Counted from the first letter of the stretch, positions 45,167 to 55,986 are shown. The stretch is 64,000 bases of DNA from Paralithodes platypus (GCA_032716605.1 CM064485.1:28485558-28549557); one strand, 5' to 3'. The notes: generated by a model not told the origin, from the letters alone. Translations and numbers: made by a program.

Positions 45167-46453
45167 ATGCCTTGCTTTCGCCAGGGCTGTGGCTCCCCGT
45201 GCTTGGAATGCCACAGGTCCTGCTTACGCCACTCTCAATGTGTGTCCTCTACGGCCTACCTCCCTGCTTTGTGTGGCCCGTGTATGGACCTGGTGGATGT
45301 GGTGGACCATCACCCTGGTTCCTCTGACGCGGCAGTGGCCTCTGCATCCCTTCAGTCTGTGTGGGCGGTGGTCTCCCACCACAATAGGACAGTGGGCCAC
45401 CGTTCCCCGGCCTTTGTTGACGACCGGATCCGCGTCGCCCTGGGCATCCCTGACCCGTCTGGTGGCCGTTTACCTGGCCCTCTCCCTGCTCGGGCCCTCC
45501 TCCCTGAGTCCCGTGGTCGGTCGTCACATCGTCGGGTGGATCCCCAGCTCCGTCCACGCTCTCGCTCTCCTCGTCGCTCGTCCTCTACTGCCCCTCCTCG
45601 TCCTCCGGCTCCCCTTGACTCCGCCGTTCACCCTCGTCATGGTTCTCGCCCTGAGGCCGGGGTTAGCGTCTCTGCCCCTGTACGCCCTCCCCTGGCCTCT
45701 CCGGATAGGGGCTCTACTACCTTCCGCCCGCTTCCCCTGCACAAAAGACGTCCTCTTCATTTGTCCTCTACGCGCGCGGATGTTCATGCTGTAGCTGGCC
45801 CTCTGCTCCCTCCTTCTACTCTGTCCAGGAGGGTCCGCCAGGATGTAGTTGCTTCTCCTCCTACTTCTCCTGCTTCGGTGCCTCTTCTTCCTTCTAGGTC
45901 TCGTCCCAAGGTGGAGGTTCCTCCCTCCTCCGCCTCGGTGTCGGGCCGCCCTGTTCTCTCAGCCCCGGGGATCCTTGCTCTGTTTCCCCCCGCGGCTCCT
46001 TCTGACCTCCTTTCACCCGGCCAGCCTTCCCCCTCCCGTCATCCTGCTCCTCTTCCTTCTGCTATTCCTGATCTTCGCTTGCCGGCTCCCCGTGAGGGTA
46101 CCCCGCCGCTTGACTCGGTAGAGTATAGCGAGGTTTCGGGGTCCCCTTTCTCGGGGGCTGACGTGTCGCTGGAAGAGGGGGATGGTGATGTTTCCCCCTC
46201 GGGCGTTAGTGATCGGGAACGAGACCCTCAGGACCGCCACGGTCGTCGTCGCTCGCCTTCTTTGGGCCGCGACGCTGCTGTTTCGTGTCGTGGGTCTCGC
46301 TCTCGCTCACGCTCGCCCCTGCGGGCCGAACTATCTTCGGGGGGTCGCCTCTCTCGGATCGATTTTCGGCTATGCAGGGGTGGGTTGTGTCACACTTCGA
46401 CGCGCGCTTGGAGGCGATGCAAGAATCCCTCTTATCGCGCTTCTTGGCGGTGA
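45167..46453 (+). CDS. Gag-like protein of DIRS copy B, N-terminal frame
   Basis: Starts at the ATG right after the predicted splice acceptor: MPCFRQGCGSPCLECHRSC. This Cys/His-rich segment (first 50 residues) is shared with copies A, C and D and may bind nucleic acid. A Ser/Arg/Pro-rich linker with SRSRSRSPLR follows. Homology passes to the next frame at 46339-46345, where the frame reads TCG GGG GGT; that heptamer, GGGGGGT, fits the slippery pattern X-XXY-YYZ for a -1 shift. The last 36 or so codons here are probably not used. Confidence 0.65.
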   Translation: MPCFRQGCGSPCLECHRSCLRHSQCVSSTAYLPALCGPCMDLVDVVDHHPGSSDAAVASASLQSVWAVVSHHNRTVGHRSPAFVDDRIRVALGIPDPSGGRLPGPLPARALLPESRGRSSHRRVDPQLRPRSRSPRRSSSTAPPRPPAPLDSAVHPRHGSRPEAGVSVSAPVRPPLASPDRGSTTFRPLPLHKRRPLHLSSTRADVHAVAGPLLPPSTLSRRVRQDVVASPPTSPASVPLLPSRSRPKVEVPPSSASVSGRPVLSAPGILALFPPAAPSDLLSPGQPSPSRHPAPLPSAIPDLRLPAPREGTPPLDSVEYSEVSGSPFSGADVSLEEGDGDVSPSGVSDRERDPQDRHGRRRSPSLGRDAAVSCRGSRSRSRSPLRAELSSGGRLSRIDFRLCRGGLCHTSTRAWRRCKNPSYRASWR

Positions 46454-48006
46454 CACAACCTCAGCGCCTCACCCAACCTACCCCTGCTTTGGTCCCCCTC
46501 CCCTCTGCGGTGGACCACATTCCTTCTCGCCCTGCTTCTCCGCCTGCCCGGTCGTCGGCTAGTACTGCTCCTGCCCTGGCTCAGGTGGTTGCCCCTGCTG
46601 TCTCACATGCGGGGGTCCTCCGTCTGCTAGGGCAGGGTCCGCGCTTGCCCCCCATCCAGAAGGCCAAGGTCCCGTCGCGGACTATGCCGCTCCTCTATGG
46701 CTCCTTGGCTGTTTGGAAGGGGGTGCAGGCCTCCCACCCGGAGCGTGCTACCGACTTCCCGTCAGGTGAGAGGGCCCTACCTTCGGACTGGTCGGTCCAA
46801 ATTAATGATAAAATGCAGTTCAGGGCGATCAGGGTGGATGGTCAGGTGGCCGACATGGAGGTGCGGGCGTACCCGACAAGGACTGACCTTCAGTACTTTT
46901 CGGTGAAGCCCAAGCCTCCGTCTGCTCCTCGAACTAAGCTCTGGTCAGACTTCAGCCGCCAGGACATCCTTCAGGATGTTCAGTCCCTGGCTGTGTTAAC
47001 GGGACTGTCCTCCTATGGGACGGGTTTGTGCGACGACGGTAAGCCTGGCTTAGCCGTCGTGCTCGATAATCCTCTCCCATTGGAGGCCTGGTTTGCTGAG
47101 GCCTTAGACTTTGCCAACCGTTCCGTCGACAGATCTATTTCAGTCCCTCCCCCAGAGTCGTCACTGCTTTTGCCTCCTCTGGTATCTGTCGGCGGATTGG
47201 ATGGCAAGTTCTGGTCCTGGATTAGCGCTCCCAAACTTGAAATTTGTGCTATTGCTAACCCGTTCTTCTCCCACCCAGATAAGTCCTCTGTCGACAGGGA
47301 TTTTACCTTGCGGCAGAGGGTGGCGAACTTATTGTCTTGTCTTCTAGGTTCCCTCCAGACGTCTGTTCACCACCTGCGACTTATCGAGGCGACTGCCCCT
47401 GGCGATCTTCGCGAGGGCTTGGACCACGTTCGGCGGATCCACCTTCAGCTCACGGTGTCTTTGGTTCCCGAGCTGAAGGCGGTTTTGTGCGAGGCAACTC
47501 GACAACGCCAGACGGTAAGGTCCTCGTTCTGCCGGAAGGCCCCTTTGGATATTCGTCAGGGTCTGTTATACTCTGAGCTATATACATCGGGGCTTTTTGC
47601 GCAGGATGCTTGGGAACGCTACGCTTCTCTGTCAGCGGACCCTGCTTACGACACGCAAAGACGCGCTGTGTCGCGACCAGGGTCTTCGCAGTCCCGTCCT
47701 TCTGCCGGTCCCCTTCGGGGTGCTGCCGCCACTGCTGCCGCCAAGAAAGGGCGCAGGAAAGGGAAGTTGCCGGCCAGAGCGTCGGTTCCGCCTCGCACTT
47801 CTGCTCCTGCTCCCTTTCATCCCCGCCGAGAAGGGGCTGGCCAGCCTTCCACTTCCGGCCGCACTTCGACGGGGTCAGACGCACGACAGACAGGGGATGG
47901 GGTGACCCGCCCTTTTCGGCGAGGTGGGGGGGGTAGGGGTGGTCAACGTGGCTCTTATGACCGCAGGGACCGTCCCGGGGGACCCTCCACGTCAAAAAAT
48001 GTGTAG
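46285..48006 (+). CDS. Gag-like protein of DIRS copy B, C-terminal frame
   Basis: Useful homology begins near 46346 with SPLSDRFSAMQGWVVSHFDA, a probable coiled-coil start, and continues through WSDFSRQDILQDVQSL and HHLRLIEATAPGDLREGL, ending in a Gly/Arg-rich tail (RRGGGGRGGQRGSYDRRDR). The same order is seen in the continuous frame of copy D. A stop at 48006 separates it from RT, whereas copy D reads through, so this is a lesion. Confidence 0.75.
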   Translation: MSWVSLSLTLAPAGRTIFGGSPLSDRFSAMQGWVVSHFDARLEAMQESLLSRFLAVTQPQRLTQPTPALVPLPSAVDHIPSRPASPPARSSASTAPALAQVVAPAVSHAGVLRLLGQGPRLPPIQKAKVPSRTMPLLYGSLAVWKGVQASHPERATDFPSGERALPSDWSVQINDKMQFRAIRVDGQVADMEVRAYPTRTDLQYFSVKPKPPSAPRTKLWSDFSRQDILQDVQSLAVLTGLSSYGTGLCDDGKPGLAVVLDNPLPLEAWFAEALDFANRSVDRSISVPPPESSLLLPPLVSVGGLDGKFWSWISAPKLEICAIANPFFSHPDKSSVDRDFTLRQRVANLLSCLLGSLQTSVHHLRLIEATAPGDLREGLDHVRRIHLQLTVSLVPELKAVLCEATRQRQTVRSSFCRKAPLDIRQGLLYSELYTSGLFAQDAWERYASLSADPAYDTQRRAVSRPGSSQSRPSAGPLRGAAATAAAKKGRRKGKLPARASVPPRTSAPAPFHPRREGAGQPSTSGRTSTGSDARQTGDGVTRPFRRGGGGRGGQRGSYDRRDRPGGPSTSKNV

Positions 48007-48009
48007 GTT

Positions 48010-49985
48010 CTCCAGGTCGGTCTCCTCCTTGTTCTCCTTCTCGCCTCGCAGAAAGGGTCGCTCACCTCATCTCGGGGGCTCCCACAGGTTATTTTCGCCC
48101 TTGCGCCCTTCGGTGGCCACGAGGGACGTGGGGGCGGAAGATTGCACGGAGGGGTCTAACCTGGAGATGGAAGTCCAGACCCCCACTCAGCTCTTGTCAA
48201 CGAAGCCGGCCTGTCTCTTCGGAGGTGGCCGACGTGATTACATCCATGCACGAGCAGGGAATCGTCAAGGAGGTGACAGCCGGTCAACCGGTTTTCCTCT
48301 CCCGTGTTTTTCTGGTACCGAAGAAGGACTGCGACGCGATGCGACCGGTGGTGGATCTGTCGGCCCTCAACGGGCACATCGTGAACACACGGTTTCGGAT
48401 GCTGACGGTGCACCAGGTACGACTGGCCCTGCGACCTCTGTCGTGGGTAGTGTCGCTGGACCTCAAGGATGCGTATTGGCACGTTCCTATCCATCCTCGT
48501 TTCCAGCGATTCTTGGCCGTTCAGACTTCCGATCGTGTGTTCATGTTCGACAGACTTCCCTTCGGTCTCAACATCGCGCCGCGGATCTTCTCGAAACTGG
48601 TAAAGCAGGCTCTGGATCCTCTCCTCAGGGGCGGCCTCCAGATCCTGTTTTACTTGGACGACTGGTTGATAGTTTCAGACACCCTAGAACAGTGCGTCCA
48701 CGACACCCTCACACATCACACAGTTAGGGTTCAAAATCAATATTCCCAAGTCACGCCTGACCCCGTCGCGTGTCGTGACGTGGGTAGGTCTCGAATGGGA
48801 TCTGACCAACGCTACAGTGACCCAGAGTCAGCCAAACGCGGTGAAACTTCGCAGGAAGGTCTTCGCCGTGTTGCACTCGGTCTCCCTCACGAGGAGGATC
48901 TGGGACTCGTTAGTGGGTTCACTGAATTGGGCCGCTCTGACCATTCCCTTAGGGAGGCTCAGGCTGCGCCGCCTAATACTCATGGGCAACAAGGTGTTTC
49001 CGTTGGCCCCTATGGATCGGCTCATGCCGATCCCGCGTACCATTCACAGACACTTAGGACACTGGGTTGCTCGGGGCACGCTCTCTGCGGCTGTGCCCTG
49101 GACCGCCCCCCCGCCGACGATCTGGGTAGATACAGATGCGTCGAGCGAAGTAGGGTGGGGTTACCAATCCAACCTGGGACATCAACATCACGGCAGATGG
49201 GTGGGACACACACACCTACACATCAATGCCCTCGAACTGTTGGTTCCCTTGTTCTTCCTGAGGGACCACGCGCTGGCCCTTCGGGGAAAGTCGGTGGCCT
49301 TCAGGATGGACAATCAGACAGCTGTCCACTGTATCCAAAAGCAGGGGTCCTCCAGGTCTTTGACTCTGTTGGGGATCTCAGAGAAGTTGTTCTTCCTCGC
49401 GAACCGACACAACATCTCCCTGCACGCCTCCTACCTGCCCGGGACTGCCAACCTGTGGGCGGACGCCCTGTCGCGAGGACAGGGCGTTCTTGTAGAATGG
49501 GCAATGAAACAGACTGTATTCGACGACCTCGCAGCTTCCTGGGGTGTTCCGGAGGTCGACTTGTTCGCATCGAAGGAGACGCGCAAGTTGCCTCAGTACC
49601 TATCCCTCCGGACTCGCACTCCGGAGGGGGGTCCGGACGCTTTCATGGAAGACTGGAACAGGTGGCAGTCGATATACATATTTCTGCCACCAGACGCACT
49701 GTTGATGTGCAAAGTCCTCGCGAGGCTGCGGCTGTACCGCGGCAGAGTCTGGCTAATAGCGCCTCTGTGGCCAGCCAAGGCTTGGTACTCCCAGTTGAAG
49801 CGGTGGTGCCCGAGTCCGGTCCCTCTCCCTCTCTCAAACTTCCACTTGAGCCTGGTTGGCGACCTGCGGACCTCGTTGGCCTTCGCATCGTGGATGTTCG
49901 TGAGGCACGGTGGCTCCCAGTCCACGGACGGGACCTGACTGACTTCCTGAAGCGTTCATGGACGTCTTCGACTTGGGGGACTTAA
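48010..49985 (+). pseudogene. Reverse transcriptase and RNase H of DIRS copy B
   Basis: RT from 48225: KEVTAGQPVFLSRVFLVPKK, LSWVVSLDLKDAYWHVPI and the intact active site LFYLDDWLIVSD (YLDD codons 48651-48662). A short deletion near 48716 shifts the frame; RNase H then runs in the frame 48775-49938 with WVDTDASSEVGWGYQ, INALELLVPLFF and FRMDNQTAVHC, i.e. the catalytic Asp-Glu-Asp residues. Another shift near 49850 returns to the first frame. Protein-level agreement with copy D shows that B holds the ancestral states that A and C have lost. Confidence 0.85.
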
Positions 49986-50874
49986 GAGTCCCACTGGAGA
50001 TCTTTTACTAGGTGGATACAGGACACTCGCCAGACTGTTAGCTCTCCTTCCCTCGTCCTACACTACTTGTTTCACCTCTTCCGTACACGTCGCTTTCAAG
50101 TCAACACTATACGTAACCACTTGTCTGCCATCCGGGAGGTCTTTGAGTCCGTCACTGGGCTGGTCGTTCCACCGAAGGAGCTGGATTCCTTCATGAAGGC
50201 TGCCTTCAGGGTGCGACCGCCTCCGCGCCAGATCCCTCCTCAGTGGGATCTGGGGCGTGCTCTGGACCTTCTGGCTTCACACATATACACGGGATACTAC
50301 ACCGGTTCAGTTGCTGGAGCGTACACTCTTCCTTGTCGCTCTGGCCACTGGGGATAGGGTGTCTGAACTAGCTGCCATGTCGCGGTCCCAGGAATGCATG
50401 CACTTCTCCCCGTCCTTGAATGTCGTCACGTTAGCCCCCTCCCCTCATTTTGTTGCCAAGAATGAGAGAGAGACCCACGTTTTCAAGCCTTTCACCATCC
50501 AGGCTTTAAAGCGTGGGCATACTCACCATGTGTTGTGCCCGGTGCAGGCCTTGCACTCCTATGTTGAGTCTGTGGCTCCGACTTCGGGTACTGCTGTGTG
50601 GGTGTCTCCTCGGACTGGTAGGAGGCTCTCGAAGGTACAGATAGGACGCCACATTTGTCGGGTCATTCGTGCCAGTAACCCTGCTTGTCGGGGTTCTGCG
50701 CACGATGTGCGATCCTTTGCTGCCTCCTTACGGTTCCTGCAGACTCGTTCGTTGCCTGACGTCGCCTCGGCGGGTTTGTGGTCTTCTGTCCATACCTTCG
50801 TCTCCTCCTACCTCTCCATGTCCATTGTTAGACCCCCTCGGCCTGTGATAGCTCTCGGGAGTCGTGTTTCCTAG
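49986..50874 (+). pseudogene. Tyrosine recombinase of DIRS copy B
   Basis: 50067-50357 holds the N-terminal DNA-binding part (HLFRTRRFQVNTIRNHLSA). 50257-50874, in another frame, holds the catalytic part: Arg in ATGDRVSELAAM, HDVRSFAAS, a Trp and Tyr in FVSSYL. The tetrad is complete, but a stop at 49985 and a frameshift near 50290 break the protein. It would integrate circular cDNA through a short core sequence. Confidence 0.8.
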
Positions 50875-51311
50875 GGCTCTCGCGAAGTTGCCTGGTCTTC
50901 CCCCCTAGTCACTCTTTCTTTTACTTTGTTTTCTTTAGAAAAGGGGGGGAGGGAAGTACGGGTTTGCAACACTGGATTGCAAGTTTGGGATTATGTTATA
51001 TGTATACAGTACATAAGTGTTTTTGCCTCATTGAAAATTGTGTTTTGTTTATGTGATCCATGTTTTTGTTCGTTTTGGAAGAAAAGGGATTTTGTGTACA
51101 GTACTTTTTGGTTTAAGACAAGTCTATGATTTTGCATTACTATGAATGACGGGCACGTGTTAAAACTGCTCTTTTTAGCTACTCCTCAGTTTTTCACTCT
51201 TTTATTAAACTCTCTTGTATAAATTGTGTTTCTTTGTCATTCATAATTTTGTCTTATGCATTGTTTTTTTTGGTATGTTGGGCTTGGATGTCCTCCTCCT
51301 ATTTGTTATGC

Positions 51312-51425
51312 AGCCTTGACGTTGGATTTGCCAAGACTACTAACAAATTGGGAGGTTTGACGTACCTCCCAACCTACCAAATAGGAAAACCTACTATTTG
51401 GTAGTAGTCTTGGAAAATCCAACGT
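51312..51425 (+). repeat. Internal complementary region of DIRS copy B
   Basis: The first 38 or so bases are the complement of the left end; the next 75 or so are the complement of the right end, meeting at AACAAATTGGGAGG. Confidence 0.92.
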
Positions 51426-51485
51426 ACATAATACCCTCCCTCACGCCGGACCCCTGCCCATCCGCGTTCTTCTGCTGACGTGAGA

Positions 51486-51835
51486 TATGATAACAAGAGA
51501 GGGTCGCTCATGCGCACGTTCGACAGGGATCGGCGCATGACGGAACACGGGATGGGCCTTGAGCGGTAACTAAGGTAAACCCCTTTTTCTTCTCTTCTAT
51601 ACTTTTTTCACCTTCGGTGGTAGTTTTGGTTAATGTACAACGTCTCCTAGAGCAAGATAAGGAGTAGACTCTAGACGTTTTCTTTTTAACCGCGGTTGGA
51701 ATGACGACATAGCAGTCAAAATAGACAAGTCGTCATTGCAATTAGGTTAATAGCCTTGACGTTGGATTTTCCAAGACTACTACCAAATAGTAGGTTTTCC
51801 TATTTGGTAGGTTGGGAGGTACGTCAAACCTCCCA
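51486..51835 (+). repeat. Right inverted terminal repeat of DIRS copy B
   Basis: Inverted copy of the left repeat, ending in the two-hairpin extension (about 51785-51835). Confidence 0.92.
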
Positions 51836-52189
51836 GTACGGTTATGCCTCCATTGGCCCGCAAATTTGCGGTAATAGTTGGCTTTCACTATTGACTTTTT
51901 TTATGTCGTTGCCTGATACTATATTGGTGTATGCACTTTACTGGTGTTATAGGCCCTGCATGTAAGATGTTGAGTGGTGGTTAACACTTTCTCCATCTTT
52001 GCAGGTTCTGCTAGTGCTCTTCCGCCTCGGCCGCCCTCCTCACCTACCTCTGTGCTCCCAGTTTAGGGTGAGTACGGATACCTGTTTGCATGTGTGTTCC
52101 TGTTTCCCCATGCTCCTTCCCTGGTTCTTCTTGGACATTCTCTCCACTTACTCCTTCGACGTGCTGATTATGGTGTGTGTTCTTCTAGT
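51836..52189 (+). other. Leader of DIRS copy C (second part) with palindrome and putative intron
   Basis: It resumes the leader split at 43431. One CCGCAAATTTGCGG copy lies at 51858-51871. The acceptor CTCCATCTTTGCAG, the donor GTGAGTAC and a second acceptor ending GTGCAG are conserved with copy B. Confidence 0.7.
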
Positions 52190-54460
52190 GCAGGTAGGCT
52201 GCCTTGCTTTCGCCTTGGTTGTCGCTCATCGTGCTTGGAGAGCCACAAGTCCTGCTTGCGCCACTCGCTCTGTGTGTCCTCTACGGCCTACCTCCCTGCT
52301 CTGTGTGGCACGTGTCTGGCCCTGGTGGATGTGCTGCACCATGGCCCTGGTTCCTCGGCGGCGGCTGTGGCCTCTGCTTCCCTTCCGTCGGTGTGGACGA
52401 TGGTCTCCCGCCACATTAGGACTGTGGGCCACCGTTCCCCGGCCTTTGTTGCTGACCGGATCCGCGTCGCCCTGGGTATCCCTGACCCGACTGAAGGCCG
52501 TTCACCTGGCCCTCTCCCTGCTCGGGCCCTCTCCCCTGGGTCCTGCAGCCGGTCGTCACATCGTCGGGGGGATCCCCGGCTCCGTCCTCGCTCTCGCTCG
52601 CCTCGTCGGCCGTCCTCTACTGCCCCTCGTCGTCCTCCTGATCGCCTTGACGACACCCATCGCCCTCGTCATGGTTCTCGCACTGAGGCCGGGGTTAGCG
52701 GCTCTGCCCCTGTGCGCCCTCCCCTGGCCTCTACGGATAGGGGCTCTACTCCCTTCCGCCCGCTTCCCCAGCCCAGACGACTTCCTCTTACGTTGTCCTC
52801 TCCGCGCGCAGTTGTTAATGCTGTAGCTGGCCCTCTGCTCCCTCCTCCTACACTGTCCAGGAGGGTCCGCCTGGATGTCATTGCTTCTCCTACTTCACCT
52901 GCTTCAGTGCCTATTCTTCCTTCACGGTCTCGTCCCACGGTGGAGGTCCCTCCCTCCTCCGCCTCGGTGTCGGGCCGCCCTGTTATCTCAGCCCCGGGGA
53001 TCCTTGCTCTGTTTCCCCCCGCGGCTCCTTCTGGCCTCCTTTCACCCGGCCAGCCTTCCCACTCCCGTCGTCCTGCTCCTCCTCATTCTTCTCTTCCTGA
53101 CCTTCACTTACCGTCTCGCCCTGGGGGTACGCCTCCTCTTGCCTCGGTGGGGTTTCGCGAGGTTTCGGGGTCCCCTTTCTCAGGAGCTGACGTGTCGCTG
53201 GAAGAGGGGGATGGTGCTGTTTCCCCCTCGGCCGTTCGTGATCGGGGACGAGTCCCTCAACGGCGACACAACCGTCGTCGCTCGCCTTCCTTGGGCCGCG
53301 ACGCTGCTGGTTCGTGTCGTGGGTCTCGCTCCCGCTCACGCTCGCCCCTGCGGGCCGACCAATCTGGGGGGGGGCTCGCCTCTCTCGGATCGATTGTCGG
53401 CTATGCAGGGCTGGGTTGTGTCACGCTTCGACGGGCGCTTGGAGTCGATGGAAGACTCCCTACCAGACTACCAGAGGCCTGGTTTGCTGAGGCCTTCGAC
53501 TTCACACACCGATCCGTCGACGGCTCTCCTTCCGTCCCTCCCCCGGAGTCATCACTGATTTTGCCTCCTCTTGTGTCTGTCGGCGGGTTGGACGGCGCGT
53601 TCTGGTCCTGGATGAGCGCGCCCGTTCTTGAACTTTGTTCTATTGCTACCCCGTTCTTCTCTCCCCCGGATCAGCCCTCTGTCGCCAAGGTTTTTCCCTT
53701 GCGACGGAGGGTGACGGACTTATTGTCTTGTCTTTAGGTTCCCTCCAGGCGTCTGTTCACCACCTGCGGCTTTCCGAGGCGTCTGCGCCAGGCGATCTTC
53801 GCGAGGGTTTGGACCGCGTTCAGCGGGTCCACCTTCGGCTCGCGGTGTCCTTGGTTCCCGAGCTGAAGGCGGTTTTGTGCGCGGCAACTCGGCAACGCCC
53901 GACGGTACGGTCCTCGTTCTGCCGGCCGGCCCCCTTGGATATTAGTCAGGGTTTGTTGTACTCTGCGCTATATACGTCGGGTTTTTTTAAGCAGGATGCT
54001 TGGGAATGCTACGCTTCTCTGTCGGCGGCCCCTGCTTCCGACACGCGACGACACGCTGTGTCGTTGCGGACCCTGCTTACGTCACGCACCGACGCGCTGT
54101 GTCGCGCGCGGGGTCTTCTCAGTCCCGTCCTTCTGCCGGTCCTCTTCGGGGTGCTGCTGCAAGTGCTGCCGCCTTGCACGGGCGCAGGACTGGGACGTTG
54201 CAGGCCAGTGCGTCGGTTCCGCCTCGCACTTCTGTTCTTGCCCCTTTCATCCCCGCCATGTCAGGGCTGGCCGGCCTTCCACTTCCGGCCGCCCTTTGAC
54301 GGGGTCAGCCCTGCGCCGGCCTGGGGTTGGGGTGGCCCGCCCTTTTCGACGAGGTTGGGGGGAGGGTAGAGGAGGTCAACGTGGCGCTCATGCCCGCACG
54401 GCCCGTACCGGGGGTACCTCCACGTCAACACAATGTGTAGTTCTCTGGGTCGGCCTCCTT
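52190..54460 (+). pseudogene. Gag-like region of DIRS copy C (start codon lost)
   Basis: The Cys/His segment reads CFRLGCRSSCLESHKSCL; the ATG of copy B is CTG here. Nine G residues at the frame-change site (about 53366) give yet another register than in A (ten) or B (six). A deletion joins 'MEDSLPDYQ' to the later Gag segment. Gag C-terminal sequence continues in other frames to about 54440. Confidence 0.8.
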
Positions 54461-55986
54461 GTTCTCCTTCTCGCCTGGCCGACCGGGTCGCTCCCCTCCT
54501 CTCGGGTGCTACCTCGGGTTGTTTTCGCCCTTGCGCCCCTCGGTAGCCGCGAGGGACGTTGGGGGCGGCGGGTTGCGCGGAGGGGTCTCACCTGGAGGTG
54601 GACGTCCAGACCCCCACTCCGCTCTTGTCACTGACGCCGGCCCATCTCTTCAGAGGTGGCCCACGTGTTCACTTCCATGCCCGAGCTGGGTAGCGTCGAG
54701 GGAGTTGACCGCCTGTCACCCGGTTTTCCTCTCCCGTGTCTTTCTGGTACCGTCGCCGAACTGCGACGCGATGCGACCGGTGGTGGATCTGTCGGCCCTC
54801 AACGGGCACATCGTGCACACACGGTTTCGGATGCTGCCGGTACCCCTGGTACGCCTGGCCCTGTGCCCTCTGTCGTGGGTAGTGTCGCTGGCCCTCCAGG
54901 ATGCGTCTTGGCTCGTTCCTCTCCATCCTCGCTTCCAGCGATTCTTGGCCGTTCGGACTTCCGATCGTTTGTTCCTGTTCGACGGCCTTCCCTTCGGTCT
55001 CCATATCGCGCCGCAGATCTTCTCCGCACTGGTGGGGCAGGCTCTGGGTCCTCTCCTCAGGAGCGGTCTCCAGATCCTGTTTTCCTTGGCCAATTGGTTG
55101 GTAGTTTCCGACGCCCTAGGACTGTGCATTGGTGACGCCCTCACAGTCGTTCGCAACATCGCACGGTTAGGGTTCCCCTTCGATGTTCCCAAGTCACGCT
55201 TGACCCCGTCGCGTGTCGTGCCATGGGTCGGTCTCGCATGGGTTTTGTCCGGCGCTACGGTGACCCGGGGTCTGCCGGCCGCGGTGCACCTTCGGTGGAA
55301 GGTCTTCGCCGTGTTGCACTCGGTCTCCCTCCCGGGGTGGCTCTGGGACTCGTTCGTGGGTTCGCTGCATTGGGCCGCTCTGCCCCTTCCCTTAGGGAGC
55401 CTCTGGCTACGCCGCCTCCTCCTCATGGGCACCGCGGTGTTTCCGTTGCCCCTATGGATCGGCTCCTGCCGCTCCCGCGTTCCGTTCGCAGACACTTCGG
55501 TCGCTGGGTTGCTCGGGGCTCGCTCTCTGCGGCTGTGCCCTGGACCGCCCCCTCGCCGACGGTCTGGGTAGCCACAGATACGTCGAGCGAGGTTGGGTGA
55601 GGTTCCCGATCGAACCTGGGACGTCCACTTCCCGGCCGATGGGTGGGTCTCCCTCCACTTACCCGTCTATGCCCTCGGACTGTTGGTTCCTTTGTTCTTC
55701 CTGCGGGACCACGCGCTGGCCCTTCGGGGTAAGTCGGTGGCCTTCGGGTTGGACACTCAGACAAGCTGTCCCCTGTTTCCTTATGCGGGGGTCCTCCAGG
55801 TCGTTGACTCTATTGGGGGTCTCGGTGGAGTTGTTCTTCCTCGCGGACCGACACCCCTTCTCCTTGCATGCCTCCTCCCTGCCCGGGCCTGCCACCCTGT
55901 GGGCGGCCGCCCAGTCGAGAGGGCAGGGCGTTCTTGTAGAATGGGCGATGAAACGGACTGTGTTCGCCGACCTCGCGGCTTCCTGA
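54459..55986 (+). pseudogene. Reverse transcriptase and RNase H region of DIRS copy C (inactivated)
   Basis: RT homology is clear (MRPVVDLSALNGHIVHT), but the active site reads LFSLANWLV (55083-55094), losing both the Tyr and both Asp. RNase H begins VATDTSSEVG and then meets a stop. Aligned with copy B, 30 of 69 adenines are changed in 54763-55145 against 14 of 314 other bases. Confidence 0.88.

Larger units (their letters stand above)
43432..51835 (+). mobile_element. DIRS-type retrotransposon, copy B (full length, not hypermutated)
   Basis: 8.40 kb, inserted into the leader of copy C. It has both inverted repeats, a leader with palindromes, a small intron, Gag, RT-RNase H, recombinase and an internal complementary region. 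It keeps the catalytic YLDD, RNase H VDTDASSEVG and the recombinase tetrad, but four or more frameshifts make it inactive as it stands. At the left junction ATTTG follows GTGTCG; at the right CCTCCCA meets GTACGG, so here no shared ATTTG remains on the right side. Confidence 0.93.

Noticed and set aside
51350..51835. A 480-bp unit with inverted ends at the 3' side of every DIRS copy (also 19450-19926 and 57781-58266), looking like a MITE with AATT duplication
   Set aside because: It occurs at exactly the same place in all three copies and consists of the internal complementary region plus the right inverted repeat; it is part of the DIRS element.
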